Shown here: piece after piece, positions 63,662-64,000 of the stretch | Numbering within the stretch: position 1 is the stretch's first letter | Layout: each line of letters opens with the position of its first letter | Assembly (NCBI RefSeq): GCF_000421105.1 | Contig: NZ_ATWF01000001.1 | Span: 53,987-117,986, forward strand | Origin: Limisalsivibrio acetivorans | GTDB lineage: Bacteria; Chrysiogenota; Deferribacteres; Deferribacterales; Geovibrionaceae | Length of the DNA: 64,000 nucleotides | Direction of reading: 5' to 3' | Program-made: the position numbers and the translations under genes | Notes under the pieces: generated by a model | Databases searched by the model: none | What the model saw: the letters and a program-made list of their open reading frames with translations, nothing else | Told to the model about the DNA's origin: nothing

Positions 63662-64000
63662 GGGCCTCCTCGAGGGGACCTTCAGCGGCCATGTCGCTGT
63701 TACTGGCGAGATAACCAGTCTCTCAACCTCCCCCCGGGGGCATATATACTTCTCCCTCAAGGACGAAAAAGCGAAGATCAAGGCTGTTATGTTCAAGGGC
63801 TCTGCCATGGCAAACCGTGGCTATACGCCCAGAAACGGCGATTCCGTTCAGGCGGTGGGTGAGCTTCGTGTTTACGAACCTGAGGGCTATTACCAGATTA
63901 TCGTAAAGAAGCTGGAGTATGACTCCGTAGGGCTCTTCTGGCAGAAGTTCGAGGAGATGAAGCGAAAACTCGAGGCGGAGGGGCTCTTTGATGATGAGCG
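63621..64000 (+). CDS. xseA: exodeoxyribonuclease VII large subunit (N-terminal part, runs off the window)
   Basis: The frame opens at ATG 63621 and stays open to the window edge (126 codons). It begins YTVTEITGAIKGLLEG and continues with the OB-fold nucleic-acid-binding domain of XseA (VTGEITSLS, GHIYFSLKDEKAKIKAVMF). XseA with XseB degrades single-stranded DNA. The catalytic part is outside the window. The start overlaps the FtsB-like gene by 41 bases; the conserved N-terminus supports it. Confidence 0.92.
   Translation, partial: MQKYTVTEITGAIKGLLEGTFSGHVAVTGEITSLSTSPRGHIYFSLKDEKAKIKAVMFKGSAMANRGYTPRNGDSVQAVGELRVYEPEGYYQIIVKKLEYDSVGLFWQKFEEMKRKLEAEGLFDDE

Overview
The window is a bacterial chromosome segment of moderate GC, almost fully coding, with many short-gap operons. 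The gene mix points to an anaerobic or microaerophilic, motile, didermic bacterium: a selenium/molybdenum purine-catabolism cluster, a large chemosensory operon, c-di-GMP phosphodiesterases, a triheme cytochrome and a lipoprotein signal peptidase. A member of the Deferribacterota (Geovibrio, Denitrovibrio or Seleniivibrio type) would fit. That placement is inference from gene content only.

Layout. 1-11559 (minus) is one nine-gene operon transcribed dpaL-ygeY-arcC-ygeW-ridA-molybdenum hydroxylase-ssnA-hyuA-ygfK. It matches the anaerobic purine/uric acid degradation clusters of E. coli and gut anaerobes, and ygfK runs off the left edge. A YheO-type regulator with two PLP enzymes (11818-15189, plus) diverges from it. 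The shared 250-bp promoter region carries repeated TTATACAA half-sites that overlap both predicted promoters. 15336-25029 holds a degenerate GGDEF/EAL protein, a Cache/HD-GYP protein, an AEC transporter, a methyltransferase, an unusual class III aminotransferase and ChrA. A tRNA-Arg(CCT) with its own promoter and terminator lies at 25568-25641.

25964-42166 (plus) is a chemosensory locus: ParA, a short Hsp70, a soluble receptor with two signalling tips and a zinc-binding CZB domain, a triple CheW, CheB, STAS, CheY, a HEAT protein, CheR, CheY, a 982-residue CheA, a receiver, a receptor-like protein with a CheZ-like D-x3-Q motif, and an HD-GYP protein. It looks like a cytoplasmic receptor array positioned by ParA with c-di-GMP output.

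42167-44140 contains two tandem copies of a roughly 200-bp multi-hairpin repeat with an IS30-family element inserted precisely between them. A third, shorter copy lies at 21626-21778. Stem changes between copies are compensatory, so structure rather than sequence appears to be kept. 44141-48415 (minus) is receptor-OppF-like ATPase-cysS. 49560-57159 (minus) is ileS-lspA-purH-purD-purE-Sua5 followed by a triheme cytochrome. 57320-64000 (plus) carries a DsbA-like lipoprotein, accA-mutL-miaA-hfq, a repeat protein, an FtsB-like protein and the start of xseA.
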